Below are positions 1-8,887 of a stretch of DNA of 64,000 bases, one piece after another. Position 1 is the first letter of the stretch, and each line of letters opens with the position of its first letter. Both the position numbers and the translations under genes were made by a program. The DNA is from Variovorax paradoxus. GTDB taxonomy: Bacteria; Pseudomonadota; Gammaproteobacteria; Burkholderiales; Burkholderiaceae_C. The stretch covers positions 28,428-92,427 of the forward strand of contig NZ_JXQQ01000003.1 of NCBI RefSeq assembly GCF_000834655.1, written 5' to 3'. The notes under the pieces were generated by a model. That model was not told the origin of the DNA. It saw only the letters and a program-made list of their open reading frames with translations, and did not search any database.

Positions 1-231
1 GTCGGAGGCAGCGAACGAGAAAACACGACCGCCGTGACCATCGGCGCCGTCCGATGGGGGCTCAACGGCACCGCGCCACTGGGGAGCGCGCAGATCATGG
101 CCGAGGGGACATGGGCTCTCACCGTCTACAAGACGTCCGTTCCCACGCAAATCGGCATCACGGTGGAGGTGTACGGCAACGTCGCGCTGGTCAACATCAC
201 CGTGAACCTGAACGACATCTCCGTGAACTGA
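1..231 (+). CDS. C-terminal end of an unrecognised protein (partial)
   Basis: The frame is open from the first base, so the gene starts upstream of the window and only about 76 C-terminal residues are seen. An internal GTG at 34 could serve as a start, but there is no ribosome binding site before it. The visible part alternates hydrophobic and polar residues, ending in VEVYGNVALVNITVNLNDIS, which suggests beta strands of a sandwich-like domain. I do not recognise the family. It ends 45 bases before the next gene, which is on the same strand. Confidence 0.5.
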   Translation, partial: VGGSERENTTAVTIGAVRWGLNGTAPLGSAQIMAEGTWALTVYKTSVPTQIGITVEVYGNVALVNITVNLNDISVN

Positions 232-276
232 AACGGGCTGGAGTCGCTTGCTTCGGGCTCTTCAAGAAGGCAGGGC

Positions 277-900
277 ATGCGCGATGATCGACGCATGCCA
301 GAACAGCTTTTTCTTCCCGGAATCGACCCTCCGCCGCCGCCCCTGCGGCGACCCCGAACCAAGGCGCGCCGAAAGGAGCCGCTGTCGCACGCGCTCTTCC
401 TCGCGATCTTTCCGAGTGCCGAAGACGCCGCCTCGCTTGCTGCGCTCGGTGCGCAATTCGATGAGCGCCACGCCCTCAAGGGCACGCCGGCGGAGCCGCA
501 TCGCCTGCACGTCACGCTGCACGATCTCGGAGGCTACGACACGGTGCCGCGCAAGAAGGTGCAGGCCGCGCTCGATGCCGCTGCCGCGGTCGCGCCGCCT
601 TCGTTCGAGGTCGTCTTCGATCACGCCATGACCTGCGCGAGCAGCAAGGCCTTTGTGCTGTGCGGCCAAGAGGGCACCGATGCGCTCGCCGACTTCAGGC
701 AGCACCTGGGTGAAGCGCTGGCCGACGCGGGCTTCAAGCCCGAGCGCAGCTTCACGCCCCACATGACCCTCGCGTACACCCGGCGAAAGATCGGGAAGCA
801 TGCGATCGAACCGGTGCGCTGGACTGCGGGCTCCTTTGCGCTCATCGACAGCCACGTCGGGGAGGGCGTGCACGAAGTGCTCGGGCGGTGGCCCGCATGA
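277..900 (+). CDS. thpR: 2H phosphoesterase, RNA 2',3'-cyclic phosphodiesterase / LigT family
   Basis: A 207-residue protein with the two HxTL motifs that define the 2H phosphoesterase superfamily: HVTL at residues 78-81 and HMTL at 162-165. In this family the two histidines act together on cyclic phosphodiester ends of RNA, and the bacterial ThpR/LigT branch opens 2',3'-cyclic phosphates. The first 35 residues are proline- and arginine-rich and not part of the fold. ATG 277 is preferred because an AGAAGG-like site precedes it; ATG 295 (MPEQLF) is an alternative. The stop overlaps the ATG of the endonuclease V-like gene by 4 bases, so the two are probably co-translated. Family is clear; the true substrate is not. 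Confidence 0.82.
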   Translation: MRDDRRMPEQLFLPGIDPPPPPLRRPRTKARRKEPLSHALFLAIFPSAEDAASLAALGAQFDERHALKGTPAEPHRLHVTLHDLGGYDTVPRKKVQAALDAAAAVAPPSFEVVFDHAMTCASSKAFVLCGQEGTDALADFRQHLGEALADAGFKPERSFTPHMTLAYTRRKIGKHAIEPVRWTAGSFALIDSHVGEGVHEVLGRWPA

Positions 901-1430
901 GCGAGCCGCTGATCGTCTGCCTGGACGTCGACTACCGCGCCGACACCGCCGTGGCTGCGGGCCTCTGGTTTCGCGGATGGACGGCGGCACACGAGGAAGC
1001 GCAGGCCGTCGCGGGCTTTCGCGCGGTGGCCGGGTACGAGCCCGGCGCGTTCTATCGCCGCGAACTGCCGTGCCTGCTCGGCGTGCTGCGCGAGGGGCCG
1101 CCGGCGGACATCGTCATCGTCGACGGCTACGTCTCGCTGGAGCCGGGGCATCCGGGCCTGGGGGCGCACCTGCACGGCGCGCTCGATCGCAAGGTGCCCG
1201 TCGTCGGGGTTGCAAAAACGGCGTATCGCAGCGCGAGCGACGTGGTCGAGGTGCTGCGCGGCCGGAGCACGTCGCCGCTCTTCGTGACGGCCGTGGGCAT
1301 CGAACTCGCCACCGCAGCCGCCGAGGTCTGGCGCATGCACGGCGAGCACCGCGTGCCGACCTTGCTGCGTGCGGTCGACCAACTCGCGCGCCGCTCCGAA
1401 ATGCCCGATCGCACGAGGGCCAGCGACTAG
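897..1430 (+). CDS. nfi: Endonuclease V-like protein (deoxyinosine 3'-endonuclease family)
   Basis: A 177-residue protein. It carries the endonuclease V pattern in order: an early acidic LDVDY strand, YEPGAFYRRELP (equivalent of the family's Y-x-PG-x-x-x-FRE-x-P wedge and catalytic Glu), then VDGY followed by HPGLGAHLH. Endonuclease V nicks DNA, or in some organisms inosine-containing RNA, one base 3' of inosine. The protein is shorter than E. coli Nfi (about 223 residues), and the usual VDGxGxxHPR loop is altered to VDGYVSLEPGHPG, so it may be a divergent or functionally shifted member. Start ATG 897 overlaps the upstream stop (ATGA), linking it to the RNA phosphoesterase gene. Confidence 0.72.
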   Translation: MSEPLIVCLDVDYRADTAVAAGLWFRGWTAAHEEAQAVAGFRAVAGYEPGAFYRRELPCLLGVLREGPPADIVIVDGYVSLEPGHPGLGAHLHGALDRKVPVVGVAKTAYRSASDVVEVLRGRSTSPLFVTAVGIELATAAAEVWRMHGEHRVPTLLRAVDQLARRSEMPDRTRASD

Positions 1431-1565
1431 AAAAACTCCCCGCCGCGCGCGATGTATGGCATCCACGGCTGCGACGACCACTGGAGCGTCGACATTCGCC
1501 GCGACAAGGTGCGCGTGAGCGCGCGTGCTGCGGCCTGACGGGGCCGCGCGACCGCGAGACTGCCG

Positions 1566-2480
1566 TCAGTCCTTGTCCGCGAAGCTGTCGAACAGCAACC
1601 CGCGCAGCCACTGGTTGCCCGGATCGCGGTGCACCTTCGCGTGCCAGAACAGGTTGATCGCGATCTGCGGCAGCGCCACCGGGTGAGGGCGCCACACAAG
1701 GCCGAAGGGCTCGGCAATGCTTTGTGCGAGCCGCTCGGGCACTGTCGCGATCATTCCGCTCGAACGCAGGATGTGGCCGATCGCCACGAAGTGCGGCACC
1801 TTCAGGCGTATGCGCCGGTGGATGCCCTGCGCGGCCATCACGTCGTCGGCCTTGCCGTGGCCCGTGCCGGCGGCCTGTACCAGCACATGGTCGGCGGCGC
1901 TGAAGTCCTTCAATGACACGCTGCGCTTGCGCGCGAGCGGGTGCGTGCCGGCAAACAGGCACACGTAGCGCTGCAGGAAGAGCCGCCGCTGGAACACGCC
2001 CGCCTTCAGCTGCGGCAGGAGGCCGATGGCGATGTCGACATGCCCGGCCTCCAGCTCGTCGCGCAGGTTGGTCGCGGTGTTGTTGCGCAGCGTGCTGATC
2101 GTCACGCCCGGCGCGGCGACCGACAGCGCCTCCATCAGCCGGGGCGTGAAGTAGATCTCGCCGATGTCGGTCATCGCGAGCGTGAAGCTGCGGGTGCTGG
2201 TGGCGGGGTCGAACACCACCTGCTGGTTGAGCGCGGTGTGCAGCGCACCCATCGCGTAGGCGACCGGCTCGGCCAGCTGCAGCGCGAAGGGAGTGGGCTC
2301 CATGCCGCGCGCGGTGCGCAGGAAGAGTTCATCGCCCAGCAGCTTTCGCAGGCGAGCCAGCGCGTTGCTGATGGCGGGCTGCGAGAGCCCGAGCGATTCG
2401 GCCACGGCCGAGACGCGCTTCTCGGCCAGCATGCGGTCGAACACCAGGAGCAGGTTGAGGTCGATGTCCTTCAGGTGCAT
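1566..2480 (-). CDS. LysR-family transcriptional regulator
   Basis: A 304-residue LysR-type regulator. The N-terminal winged helix-turn-helix is typical (DLNLLLVFDRMLAEKRVSAV, then LSQPAISNALARLRKLLGDE), followed by a two-lobed inducer-binding domain from about residue 90. The start matches the family's conserved beginning MHLKDIDLNLL. It resembles the NahR/NagR branch that answers to salicylate-type inducers, which fits its position divergent from and 129 bases away from the salicylate 5-hydroxylase-like operon. It probably controls that operon and itself from the shared intergenic region. The inducer is inferred from context only. Confidence 0.88.
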   Translation of the reverse strand: MHLKDIDLNLLLVFDRMLAEKRVSAVAESLGLSQPAISNALARLRKLLGDELFLRTARGMEPTPFALQLAEPVAYAMGALHTALNQQVVFDPATSTRSFTLAMTDIGEIYFTPRLMEALSVAAPGVTISTLRNNTATNLRDELEAGHVDIAIGLLPQLKAGVFQRRLFLQRYVCLFAGTHPLARKRSVSLKDFSAADHVLVQAAGTGHGKADDVMAAQGIHRRIRLKVPHFVAIGHILRSSGMIATVPERLAQSIAEPFGLVWRPHPVALPQIAINLFWHAKVHRDPGNQWLRGLLFDSFADKD

Positions 2481-2494
2481 GGGTCGGACCTTTA

Positions 2495-2507
2495 TTCACA
2501 TCCGTGA
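2495..2507. promoter_or_regulatory. Candidate LysR-type box (T-N11-A with TCAC-N4-GTGA dyad)
   Basis: In the 129-base divergent region, 15 bases upstream of the regulator's ATG, is a T-N11-A element whose inner part is the dyad TCAC-ATCC-GTGA. T-N11-A dyads are the usual LysR regulator target. No binding evidence is available and the dyad is short. Confidence 0.35.
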
Positions 2508-2609
2508 TGGAGTCGATTCACGAGATTCTATTGGTCAATCTGCGGCGGCCGCGCATCATCCGCGTCAGAGACAAGCCGGCCACGACGCCGGTGCAAAGAG
2601 AGCCCCACG

Positions 2610-3599
2610 ATGGACCTGCACATTCACCCCCTTGCCCGCACCCTCGAGGTCCGCCCCGGCGCGAACCTGCTGGAGGTGCTGCGCGAGCACCATGTGCCGG
2701 TGTCGTACAGCTGCATGTCGGGGCGCTGCGGCACCTGCCGCTGCAAGGTGGTGTCTGGCCAGGTGCTCGATGGCGGGCAGGACGCGATCCGGCCCGACGG
2801 GCAGGGCGAGCGCTACGTCCTGGCCTGCCAGAGCACGCTGACCGAAAGCTGCGCCATCGAGATCCCCGAGCCCGACGAGGTGGTGGTGCACCCGGCGCGC
2901 ATCCTGAAGGCGACGGTGACGGGCATCGACGTGCTAACGCACGACATCCGGCGCCTGCGGCTCAAGCCGAACAAGCCGCTCGAATTCTCCCCCGGGCAGT
3001 ACGCGCAACTGCAGTTCGCACCCGATCTCGCACGGCCGTATTCGATGGCCGGATTGAGCCGCGATGCGGAGCTCGAATTCCATGTGCGCAGGGTGCCGGG
3101 CGGGCGGGTCACGGCGCACGTCTTCGAGCAGTTGCGCGTCGGCGATTCGGTACGCGTGAGCGGACCGCTGGGCACGGCGTACCTGCGCACCAGGCACCGC
3201 GGGCCGATGCTTTGCGCGGCGGGTGGCACCGGGCTCGCGCCGATTCTCTCGATCGTGCGCGGCGCCATTGCGGGCGGGCTGATGCAGCCGATCCATCTGT
3301 ACCTGGGCGTGCGCTCCGATGCCGACGTGTACGGCCTTGCCGAATTGCGCGAATTGCAGGCGCAGCACCCGGGCCTGAAGGTGCACGTGGTGGTCGTCTC
3401 GGGCACCGCGCGAGAAGGCCAGCGCCTGGGCCTTATCACCGACGCCATCCGCGCCGACTGGCCCGGCCCCCTCGACGGCTGGCGCGCCTATCTCTGCGGT
3501 TCGCCGCCGATGGTCGAGGCCGTCACGCAGCTCGTGCGCGCCCGCGGCCTTGCGCCCGAAGAGACCCATGCCGATGCCTTCTACCTGCAAGGCACCTGA
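2610..3599 (+). CDS. nagAa: Oxygenase ferredoxin reductase component (2Fe-2S, FAD, NAD)
   Basis: A 329-residue electron-transfer protein of the NagAa/NahAa type. An N-terminal plant-type 2Fe-2S domain (about residues 1-90) has the C-x4-C-x2-C cluster in [12 protein letters not shown] plus a distal Cys in VLACQS. A flavin-binding barrel follows with RPYSMAG (about residue 147 onward), then an NAD lobe with [13 protein letters not shown] and a C-terminal [11 protein letters not shown] motif. It would take electrons from NAD(P)H and pass them, through the Rieske ferredoxin at 6840, to the terminal oxygenase encoded next. It is first in the operon, 29 bases before the large subunit. Confidence 0.88.
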   Translation: MDLHIHPLARTLEVRPGANLLEVLREHHVPVSYSCMSGRCGTCRCKVVSGQVLDGGQDAIRPDGQGERYVLACQSTLTESCAIEIPEPDEVVVHPARILKATVTGIDVLTHDIRRLRLKPNKPLEFSPGQYAQLQFAPDLARPYSMAGLSRDAELEFHVRRVPGGRVTAHVFEQLRVGDSVRVSGPLGTAYLRTRHRGPMLCAAGGTGLAPILSIVRGAIAGGLMQPIHLYLGVRSDADVYGLAELRELQAQHPGLKVHVVVVSGTAREGQRLGLITDAIRADWPGPLDGWRAYLCGSPPMVEAVTQLVRARGLAPEETHADAFYLQGT

Positions 3600-3628
3600 A
3601 GAATGCTGAAGAAAAAAGGAGACCCGCG

Positions 3629-4888
3629 ATGACCACGCCACCCGTGTTCCCCATCGAACTGCACTGGGAAAGCGACAAGACCGGCCGCATTCCCTTCATG
3701 GCCTACACCGACGAGGCGCTGCACAAGAAGGAGCTGCAGCGCTTCTTCTACGAAAAGCACTGGTGCTACGTCGGCCTGGAAGCCGAGATCCCGAACCCGG
3801 GCGACTTCAAGCGCACGGCCATCGGCGAGCGCTCGGTCGTCATGTCGCGCGACGAAAAGGGCGCGATCCACGTGTTCGAGAACGTGTGCGCGCACCGCGG
3901 CATGCAGTTCTGCCGCGAGCGCCATGGCAACAGGAAGGAATTCGTCTGCCCCTATCACCAGTGGAACTACACGCTCAAGGGCGACCTGCAGGGCGTGCCG
4001 TTCCGCCGCGGCGTGAAGCAGGACGGCAAGGTCCACGGCGGCATGCCCGCGGACTTCAAGACCGAGGAGAACGGGCTCAACAAGCTCAAGGTGGCCTCGC
4101 GCGGCGGCGTGGTGTTCGCGTCGTTCGATCATGACGTCGAATCGTTCGAAGATTTTCTCGGCCCTGACATCCTTCATTACTTCGACCGCCTCTTCGACGG
4201 CCGCAAGCTCACCATCCTCGGCTACAGCCGGCAGCGCATTCCGGGCAACTGGAAGCTCATGCAGGAGAACATCAAGGACCCGTACCACCCGGGCCTCCTG
4301 CACACCTGGTTCGTGACCTTCGGGCTCTGGCGCGCCGACAACAAGTCGGAGCTGAAGATGGATGCGCGCAGCCGCCATGCCGCGATGATTTCCACGCGCG
4401 GCAACGCGGGCAAGGCCGCGCAGGTGACGCAGGTCTCGAGCTTCAAGGAGAGCATGCAACTGAAAGACCCGCGCTTCCTGGACATCGTGCCCGAGCCCTG
4501 GTGGGGCGGACCGACCGCCGTGATGATGACGCTGTTCCCGAGCCTCATCCTGCAGCAACAGGTCAACAGCGTGTCGACGCGGCACATCCAGCCGGTGGGG
4601 CACGACGCCTTCGATTTCGTGTGGACGCATTTCGGCTTCGAGGACGACTCCGAGGAAATGACGCAGCGCCGCCTGCGGCAGGCCAACCTGTTCGGCCCGG
4701 CGGGCTTCGTCTCGGCCGACGACGGCGAAGTGATCGAGTTCTCGCAGGAAGGCTTCGAGCAGAAGCCCTACCACCGCACGCTCGCCGAACTGGGTGGCCG
4801 GGAGGTCGAGAACACCGACCACATGGTGACCGAGACGCTGATCCGAGGCATGTACCGCTACTGGCGCGAAGTGATGGAGGCGGCATGA
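3629..4888 (+). CDS. nagG: Rieske oxygenase large subunit, probable salicylate 5-hydroxylase
   Basis: A 419-residue alpha subunit of a Rieske non-heme iron oxygenase. The Rieske centre is C87-x-H89 and C107-x2-H110; the mononuclear iron site is D217-x2-H220-x4-H225 in [12 protein letters not shown]. The protein looks closest to NagG, the large subunit of salicylate 5-hydroxylase, including the segments [15 protein letters not shown] and [19 protein letters not shown]. It would convert salicylate to gentisate with its small subunit, reductase and ferredoxin. A strong AAAAAAGGAGA site precedes the ATG, and its stop overlaps the small-subunit start by 4 bases. A related hydroxybenzoate or anthranilate-type substrate cannot be excluded by eye. 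Confidence 0.87.
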   Translation: MTTPPVFPIELHWESDKTGRIPFMAYTDEALHKKELQRFFYEKHWCYVGLEAEIPNPGDFKRTAIGERSVVMSRDEKGAIHVFENVCAHRGMQFCRERHGNRKEFVCPYHQWNYTLKGDLQGVPFRRGVKQDGKVHGGMPADFKTEENGLNKLKVASRGGVVFASFDHDVESFEDFLGPDILHYFDRLFDGRKLTILGYSRQRIPGNWKLMQENIKDPYHPGLLHTWFVTFGLWRADNKSELKMDARSRHAAMISTRGNAGKAAQVTQVSSFKESMQLKDPRFLDIVPEPWWGGPTAVMMTLFPSLILQQQVNSVSTRHIQPVGHDAFDFVWTHFGFEDDSEEMTQRRLRQANLFGPAGFVSADDGEVIEFSQEGFEQKPYHRTLAELGGREVENTDHMVTETLIRGMYRYWREVMEAA

Positions 4889-5370
4889 CCAGGAAGCTCG
4901 ACGCCGACGCCTATCTCGAACTGGCAGGCCTCTATGCGGCCTATGCGCATGCGGTCGATTCGGGCAAGTGGGATTTGTGGCCCGCGTTCTTCATCGAGGA
5001 ATGCAGCTACCGCCTGCAGCCGCGCGAGAACCACGAGCGCAACCTGCCGCTGGCCACGCTGTCGTTCGAGAGCCGCGGCATGCTGGAAGACCGCGTCTAC
5101 GGCATCCAGGAGACGCTGTTCCACGACCCGTATTACCAGCGGCATGTGGTCGGGCTGCCGGTGGTGCACACGGTCGATGACGACGGCGCGATCCACAGCG
5201 AAGCGAACTACGCGGTGTTCCGCACCAAGCTCGACGGCCCTTCGACCGTGTTCAACGTCGGCCGCTACATCGACAGGGTCGTGCCCACGCCCGAAGGCCT
5301 GAAGTTCGCTTCGCGCCTGTGCGTGTTCGACAGCGAAATGATCCCGAACTCCATCATTTACCCGATATAG
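4885..5370 (+). CDS. nagH: Rieske oxygenase small subunit, probable salicylate 5-hydroxylase
   Basis: A 161-residue beta subunit of a ring-hydroxylating oxygenase, the same length as NagH. It has the small SnoaL-like cone fold pattern of this family: an N-terminal helix ([20 protein letters not shown]), then strands with the conserved [13 protein letters not shown] stretch. It has no catalytic residues of its own and stabilises the alpha subunit oligomer. Translation is coupled to the large subunit by an ATGA overlap. Confidence 0.87.
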   Translation: MTRKLDADAYLELAGLYAAYAHAVDSGKWDLWPAFFIEECSYRLQPRENHERNLPLATLSFESRGMLEDRVYGIQETLFHDPYYQRHVVGLPVVHTVDDDGAIHSEANYAVFRTKLDGPSTVFNVGRYIDRVVPTPEGLKFASRLCVFDSEMIPNSIIYPI

Positions 5371-5470
5371 GGCTCACCCCCAGGCTGCCCACTTCGTGTG
5401 GCCTCCAACCCCCTACCGGGGGCAATACCAGCGGGCCGGCAAAGCCGGTTCCGCGGTATTCCCTGAACAG
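5371..5470. repeat. GC-rich intergenic palindromic repeat inside the operon
   Basis: The 127-base gap between the small subunit and the next gene holds a sequence that reads like the intergenic repeat often found in Comamonadaceae genomes: short inverted arms around CCCCC-TACC-GGGGG, followed by GCCGG-CAAA-GCCGG. Such elements can trim or attenuate a polycistronic message. Copy number in the genome cannot be judged here. Confidence 0.45.
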
Positions 5471-5497
5471 AGCATCGAGCAACGAGAGACAACGAAC

Positions 5498-5863
5498 ATG
5501 CAAAAAGAACCCGAGACACACGGCGCCCCGCTGCGCCGCTTCACAGATCCCACCTACCAGCCGCTGTGCGAGAACCTCGCCGAGGTGCGCGAGAACATCG
5601 ACCGGCTCGACCGCAACATCGTCGCGCTCCTGGCCGAGCGCGGCCGCTACGTGAAGGATGCGGCGCGTTTCAAGCGCGATGCCTTCCAGGTGTCGGCGCC
5701 GCAGCGCCAGCAGGAGGTGATCGACAAGGTGCGGGCGCTGGCCGAGAAGGAGGGGGCCTATCCCGAGGTGGTCGAGGCGGCGTACCGCGCGCTCATCGCG
5801 GGGTTCATCGCGCGCGAGCAGCGGGACCATCAGGGCATGGTCGACGTGGAGGCGAAGCCGTGA
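5498..5863 (+). CDS. Chorismate mutase type II domain protein, isochorismate-pyruvate lyase-like
   Basis: A 121-residue, all-helical AroQ-fold protein. Helix 1 has RENIDRLDRNIVALLAERGR, then YVKDAARFKRDA and SAPQRQQEVI, the pattern shared by AroQ chorismate mutases and by PchB, the isochorismate-pyruvate lyase that makes salicylate. The length and the SAP-x-R turn fit PchB better than a fused mutase. In a salicylate-hydroxylating operon it could feed salicylate from isochorismate, or be a scavenging mutase for an aromatic substrate analogue. No isochorismate synthase gene is seen in the window. ATG 5498 is supported by the family alignment; the stop overlaps the next start (GTGA). Confidence 0.75.
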   Translation: MQKEPETHGAPLRRFTDPTYQPLCENLAEVRENIDRLDRNIVALLAERGRYVKDAARFKRDAFQVSAPQRQQEVIDKVRALAEKEGAYPEVVEAAYRALIAGFIAREQRDHQGMVDVEAKP

Positions 5864-6819
5864 AGCGCGCCATCGTTCTCGCGGTCGTGGCCCTGGCAGC
5901 CGGCGCCCATGCGCAGGAGTGGCCGCAGCGCCCGGTACGCATCGTCGTGCCGTTCGCGGCCGGCTCGTCGCCCGACATCCTCGCGCGCATCGTCAACGAC
6001 AAGCTCGCGGCGCGTATCGGCCAGCCGCTCATCGTCGACAACAAGCCGGGCGCGGGCGGCAACACCGGTACCGACCAGGCGAGCAAGTCGCAGCCCGATG
6101 GCTACACCTTCCTGCTCTCGGTGAATGCGCCACTCGTCTACAACACGGTGCTCTACAGGAACCTGCCGTACGACCCGTTCAAGGACCTCGTGCCGGTCTC
6201 GCTCGCGGCGACCACGCCGAACGTGTGCGCGGTCTCCAATTCGATGAACGTCGATTCGGTCAAGGGCTGGCTCGCGGCGATGAAGCAGAACCCGGGCAAG
6301 TTCAACTTCGCCTCCACGGGCAACGGGTCGATCTCGCACCTGGGCGTGGAGCTCATCAAGCTCAAGACGAATTCGTTCGCGGTGCACATTCCGTATGCAT
6401 CCTCGGGACAGGCGGTCACCGCGATCATCCAGGGCGATGTGCAGTACGCCTGCCTGCCGCCCGTCACCGTGATGCCGCAGGCCAAGGCCGGCCGCCTGAA
6501 GGCGCTGGCCGTGACGTCGGCCGAACGCTCGGCGCTGTTGCCCGAGCTGCCCACGCTGCGCGAATCGGGCCTGCCCGACATCCAGGCCGTGCCGTGGTTC
6601 GCCTACATGGCGCCCAAGGGAACGCCCAATGAGGTGGTGCAGCGCATGAGCCGCGAGATTGCCGCGGTGCTGAAAGACCCCGAGACGGTCAAGCGCCTGC
6701 AGACCGCGTATTTCGACCCCGTGGGCAGCACGCCCGAGGCGCTGGCGAAGTTCATGGGCGAGGAACTGGTGCGCTGGAAGCCGGTGATCCAGCGCGCCGG
6801 CCTCAAGCCCGACAACTGA
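5860..6819 (+). CDS. Bug/TctC-family periplasmic solute-binding protein
   Basis: A 319-residue receptor of the Bug (Bordetella uptake gene) family. The GTG start at 5860 overlaps the upstream stop and gives a clean signal peptide ([18 protein letters not shown], cut before Gln). The mature protein begins [20 protein letters not shown] and has the family loops [11 protein letters not shown] and [11 protein letters not shown]. These proteins bind carboxylates or aromatic acids in the periplasm, some with tripartite TctAB transporters; no TctAB genes are nearby, which is common for this expanded family. Position in the operon suggests it binds the aromatic substrate or a precursor. Confidence 0.88.
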   Translation: MKRAIVLAVVALAAGAHAQEWPQRPVRIVVPFAAGSSPDILARIVNDKLAARIGQPLIVDNKPGAGGNTGTDQASKSQPDGYTFLLSVNAPLVYNTVLYRNLPYDPFKDLVPVSLAATTPNVCAVSNSMNVDSVKGWLAAMKQNPGKFNFASTGNGSISHLGVELIKLKTNSFAVHIPYASSGQAVTAIIQGDVQYACLPPVTVMPQAKAGRLKALAVTSAERSALLPELPTLRESGLPDIQAVPWFAYMAPKGTPNEVVQRMSREIAAVLKDPETVKRLQTAYFDPVGSTPEALAKFMGEELVRWKPVIQRAGLKPDN

Positions 6820-6839
6820 CGAGCGAAGGAAAACAAGAC

Positions 6840-7160
6840 ATGAGCACGATGACATGGATCGACGCCGCGGCGGTCGACGACGTTCCCGCCGACGACGTGG
6901 TGGGCATCGAGGTGCAGGGCCGCGACATCGCGCTCTACGGCACCGAGGACGGCATCCACGCGACCGACAACATCTGCACGCATGGGCATGCGCGGCTGTG
7001 CGACGGGTTTCTCGAAGGCCACGAGATCGAGTGCCCGCTGCACCAGGGGCGCTTCGATGTGCGCACCGGCAAGGCGATGTGCGCGCCGCTTAACGAAGAC
7101 CTGCGCAGCTATCCGGTGAAGATCGAGGGCGGACGGGTGTTCCTGGCGATCGAGGCGTAG
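6840..7160 (+). CDS. nagAb: Rieske 2Fe-2S ferredoxin component
   Basis: A 106-residue Rieske ferredoxin. The cluster ligands are C-x-H in [10 protein letters not shown] and C-x2-H in [11 protein letters not shown]. It would shuttle electrons from the reductase at 2610 to the oxygenase at 3629, completing a three-component system. GAAGGAAA precedes its ATG. It is the last gene of the operon; the next gene has its own leader. Confidence 0.9.
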   Translation: MSTMTWIDAAAVDDVPADDVVGIEVQGRDIALYGTEDGIHATDNICTHGHARLCDGFLEGHEIECPLHQGRFDVRTGKAMCAPLNEDLRSYPVKIEGGRVFLAIEA

Positions 7161-7230
7161 CGGCCATCTGTTCTGCATCGAGATCGGGCGATCTGCTTCT
7201 GTTTTCTCCGCACGCGGTTGGCGACAATGG

Positions 7231-7238
7231 CCCCCCCC
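7231..7238 (+). repeat. C8 homopolymer in the leader of the RidA-family gene
   Basis: Eight consecutive C residues lie 16 bases before the start codon of the RidA-family gene, just after a GACAAT sequence (7225-7230) that could be a -10 box. The tract sits between the possible promoter and start codon, so length change could alter expression; that is speculation. Confidence 0.4.
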
Positions 7239-7254
7239 GTTTCATGGAACAGAT

Positions 7255-7749
7255 ATGACGACAGCGCAAAGCCGAGACCAGATTGCCGATCAGATTGCCG
7301 CAGAGTTGGGCCACAGCTTCGCGGGCGAAATGCTTGCGGGCGGGCACTACGTGCCCATCGTGCGTGACGGCCGAACGCTCTACACCAGCGGGCAGGTGCC
7401 GCGCGTGGGCACCACGGTGGTGGTCACCGGCCGCGTGGGCGATGCGGTGTCGCTCGAGAAGGCGCGCGAGGGTGCGCAGATCTGCGCACTGCGCTGCCTC
7501 ACGCTGCTGCGCCGCGAACTCGGTTCGCTCGATGGCGTGGAGAAGGTGCTGCGCGTGGGCGTCTTCATCCAGTGCACGGCCGATTTCACGCAGCAGAGCG
7601 AAGTGGCCGATGCGGCGTCCGACCTGCTGCATCGCGTGTTCGGCGATGCCGGCGTGCATGTGCGCACGGCGGTGGGCGTGTATCAGTTGCCCAAGAACGC
7701 GAGCGTCGAACTGGAGATGACGGTCGCCGCCAAGGGCGACAACGCCTGA
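7255..7749 (+). CDS. RidA/YjgF-family protein
   Basis: A 164-residue member of the RidA (YjgF/YER057c/UK114) superfamily, judged from LYTSGQVPRVG near the N-terminus, CLTLLRRELGSLDGVEKVLRV in the centre and the conserved C-terminal VYQLPKNASVELEMTVAA. Classical RidA deaminates reactive enamines from PLP enzymes. The family's catalytic Arg (usually in the motif R-x-x-V-x-V-x-x-L-P) is changed here: the equivalent segment reads RTAVGVYQLP and retains an Arg. It is longer than RidA proper (about 130), so it belongs to one of the Rid subfamilies of uncertain role. Its own promoter is likely, separating it from the oxygenase operon. Confidence 0.8.
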   Translation: MTTAQSRDQIADQIAAELGHSFAGEMLAGGHYVPIVRDGRTLYTSGQVPRVGTTVVVTGRVGDAVSLEKAREGAQICALRCLTLLRRELGSLDGVEKVLRVGVFIQCTADFTQQSEVADAASDLLHRVFGDAGVHVRTAVGVYQLPKNASVELEMTVAAKGDNA

Positions 7750-7752
7750 GGC

Positions 7753-8826
7753 CTATCGCGGCTGAAGCTCGACGATGTCCCGCGCGAGCGAGGCGATCGT
7801 GAGCGGCGCGCAGCCCTCGGCGTTGTTGCTCACGGTGACGAAGGCGTTCTGGCCCGCGCGCGTGGTGCCGGCGATCACCTTGGCAAGCGCCGCGCGCGTC
7901 TCGGGATCGGGGTCCACGATCCTGTCGAACGGCCCGTAGAGCTTTTCCGCATCCTCATAGCCGAAGCGGCCGTGCCGGCGGTGCAGGTTCCATCGGCACA
8001 CGAGCGGCCCGGGCCACAGGGCACGCAGCATCGGCAGCTGGTCTTCGATCGGCGGCATCTTCGCGTGCAGGCCCATGCAGAAGGTCGCGCCCACGCTGCG
8101 CAACATTTCGGCGAACGCGGGGCACAGCAGTTGCGGGTCGCGCACCTCGACGGCGATGACGGCGTCGGGCGCCACTTGCTTGAGGCCCGGCAGCGCTTCG
8201 AGCATTTCGCCGATGCGCGTGAGGAGGGCGGGCTGGTCGGCCAGCAGCTGCGACGGAATCGGACTCAGCTGGAACACCAGCGCGCCGATGCGGTCGCCCA
8301 GGCCGTCGAGCGCGGGCTGCACGAACTCCTGGATCGCGATCTCGCTGTTGAGGAACACCGGGTTGACCTGCGTGCCTCGGCCGCTTTCATCGCGCACGGT
8401 CGCGTCGGTCACGAGGCTCGGCGCCTTCACCACGAAGCGGAAATCGGCAGGCACCATGGCCGCGTAGCGGGCGTACTGGCTTGCGGTGAGGGCGCGGTAG
8501 AAGTTGCGGTCCAGGCTCACGGTGCGAAAGAGCGGGTGCTGCGCGAGGGCCGGGAGGCCGTTCTTCGAGAGCACGGTCTCGGCGTATTCGCCGTCCCACA
8601 CGAGGTTGGCCCAGCCGGGGTAGCTCCACGACGAGGTGCCCAGGCGCAGTCCTTGCGGAAGGGCTGCGGCCAGTTCGACGAGCGCCGGATCGGCGGGCAT
8701 CGGGGCCACGGTGGCGCCACGGGATTTCTTCTTGGCAGGCGCTTCGGCCTCGGGCGGTGGCGGGGCCGTGGGCGCCTCCGGCGGGGGTGAAAGATCGGGG
8801 AAAAGGGAGTCCTGTACTTCGCTCAT
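7753..8826 (-). CDS. DUF72 (YecE-like) protein
   Basis: A 357-residue DUF72 protein, a TIM-barrel family with no firmly established function. Family signatures are GTSSWSYPGW near residue 65, FVVKAPSLVTD in the middle and a C-terminal FVTVSNNAEG, where the usual motif is a N-N-H/A-x-G turn. The first 45 residues are Pro/Ala/Lys-rich and look unstructured. ATG 8826 was chosen; the frame stays open further upstream but that overlaps the divergent kinase's control region. It converges with the RidA gene, with 3 bases between stops, and is divergent from the kinase at 8888. Confidence 0.82.
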   Translation of the reverse strand: MSEVQDSLFPDLSPPPEAPTAPPPPEAEAPAKKKSRGATVAPMPADPALVELAAALPQGLRLGTSSWSYPGWANLVWDGEYAETVLSKNGLPALAQHPLFRTVSLDRNFYRALTASQYARYAAMVPADFRFVVKAPSLVTDATVRDESGRGTQVNPVFLNSEIAIQEFVQPALDGLGDRIGALVFQLSPIPSQLLADQPALLTRIGEMLEALPGLKQVAPDAVIAVEVRDPQLLCPAFAEMLRSVGATFCMGLHAKMPPIEDQLPMLRALWPGPLVCRWNLHRRHGRFGYEDAEKLYGPFDRIVDPDPETRAALAKVIAGTTRAGQNAFVTVSNNAEGCAPLTIASLARDIVELQPR

Positions 8827-8887
8827 GCTGGGGCCGCATTCTGGACCAACATCGAGGCGCGTCGCAGCGGCGGGCACAATCCGCGCC

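Noticed and set aside
1452..1538. 28-codon plus-strand frame MYGIHGCDDHW...
   Set aside because: Too short, no ribosome binding site and no recognisable pattern; the gap 1431-1565 is treated as intergenic.
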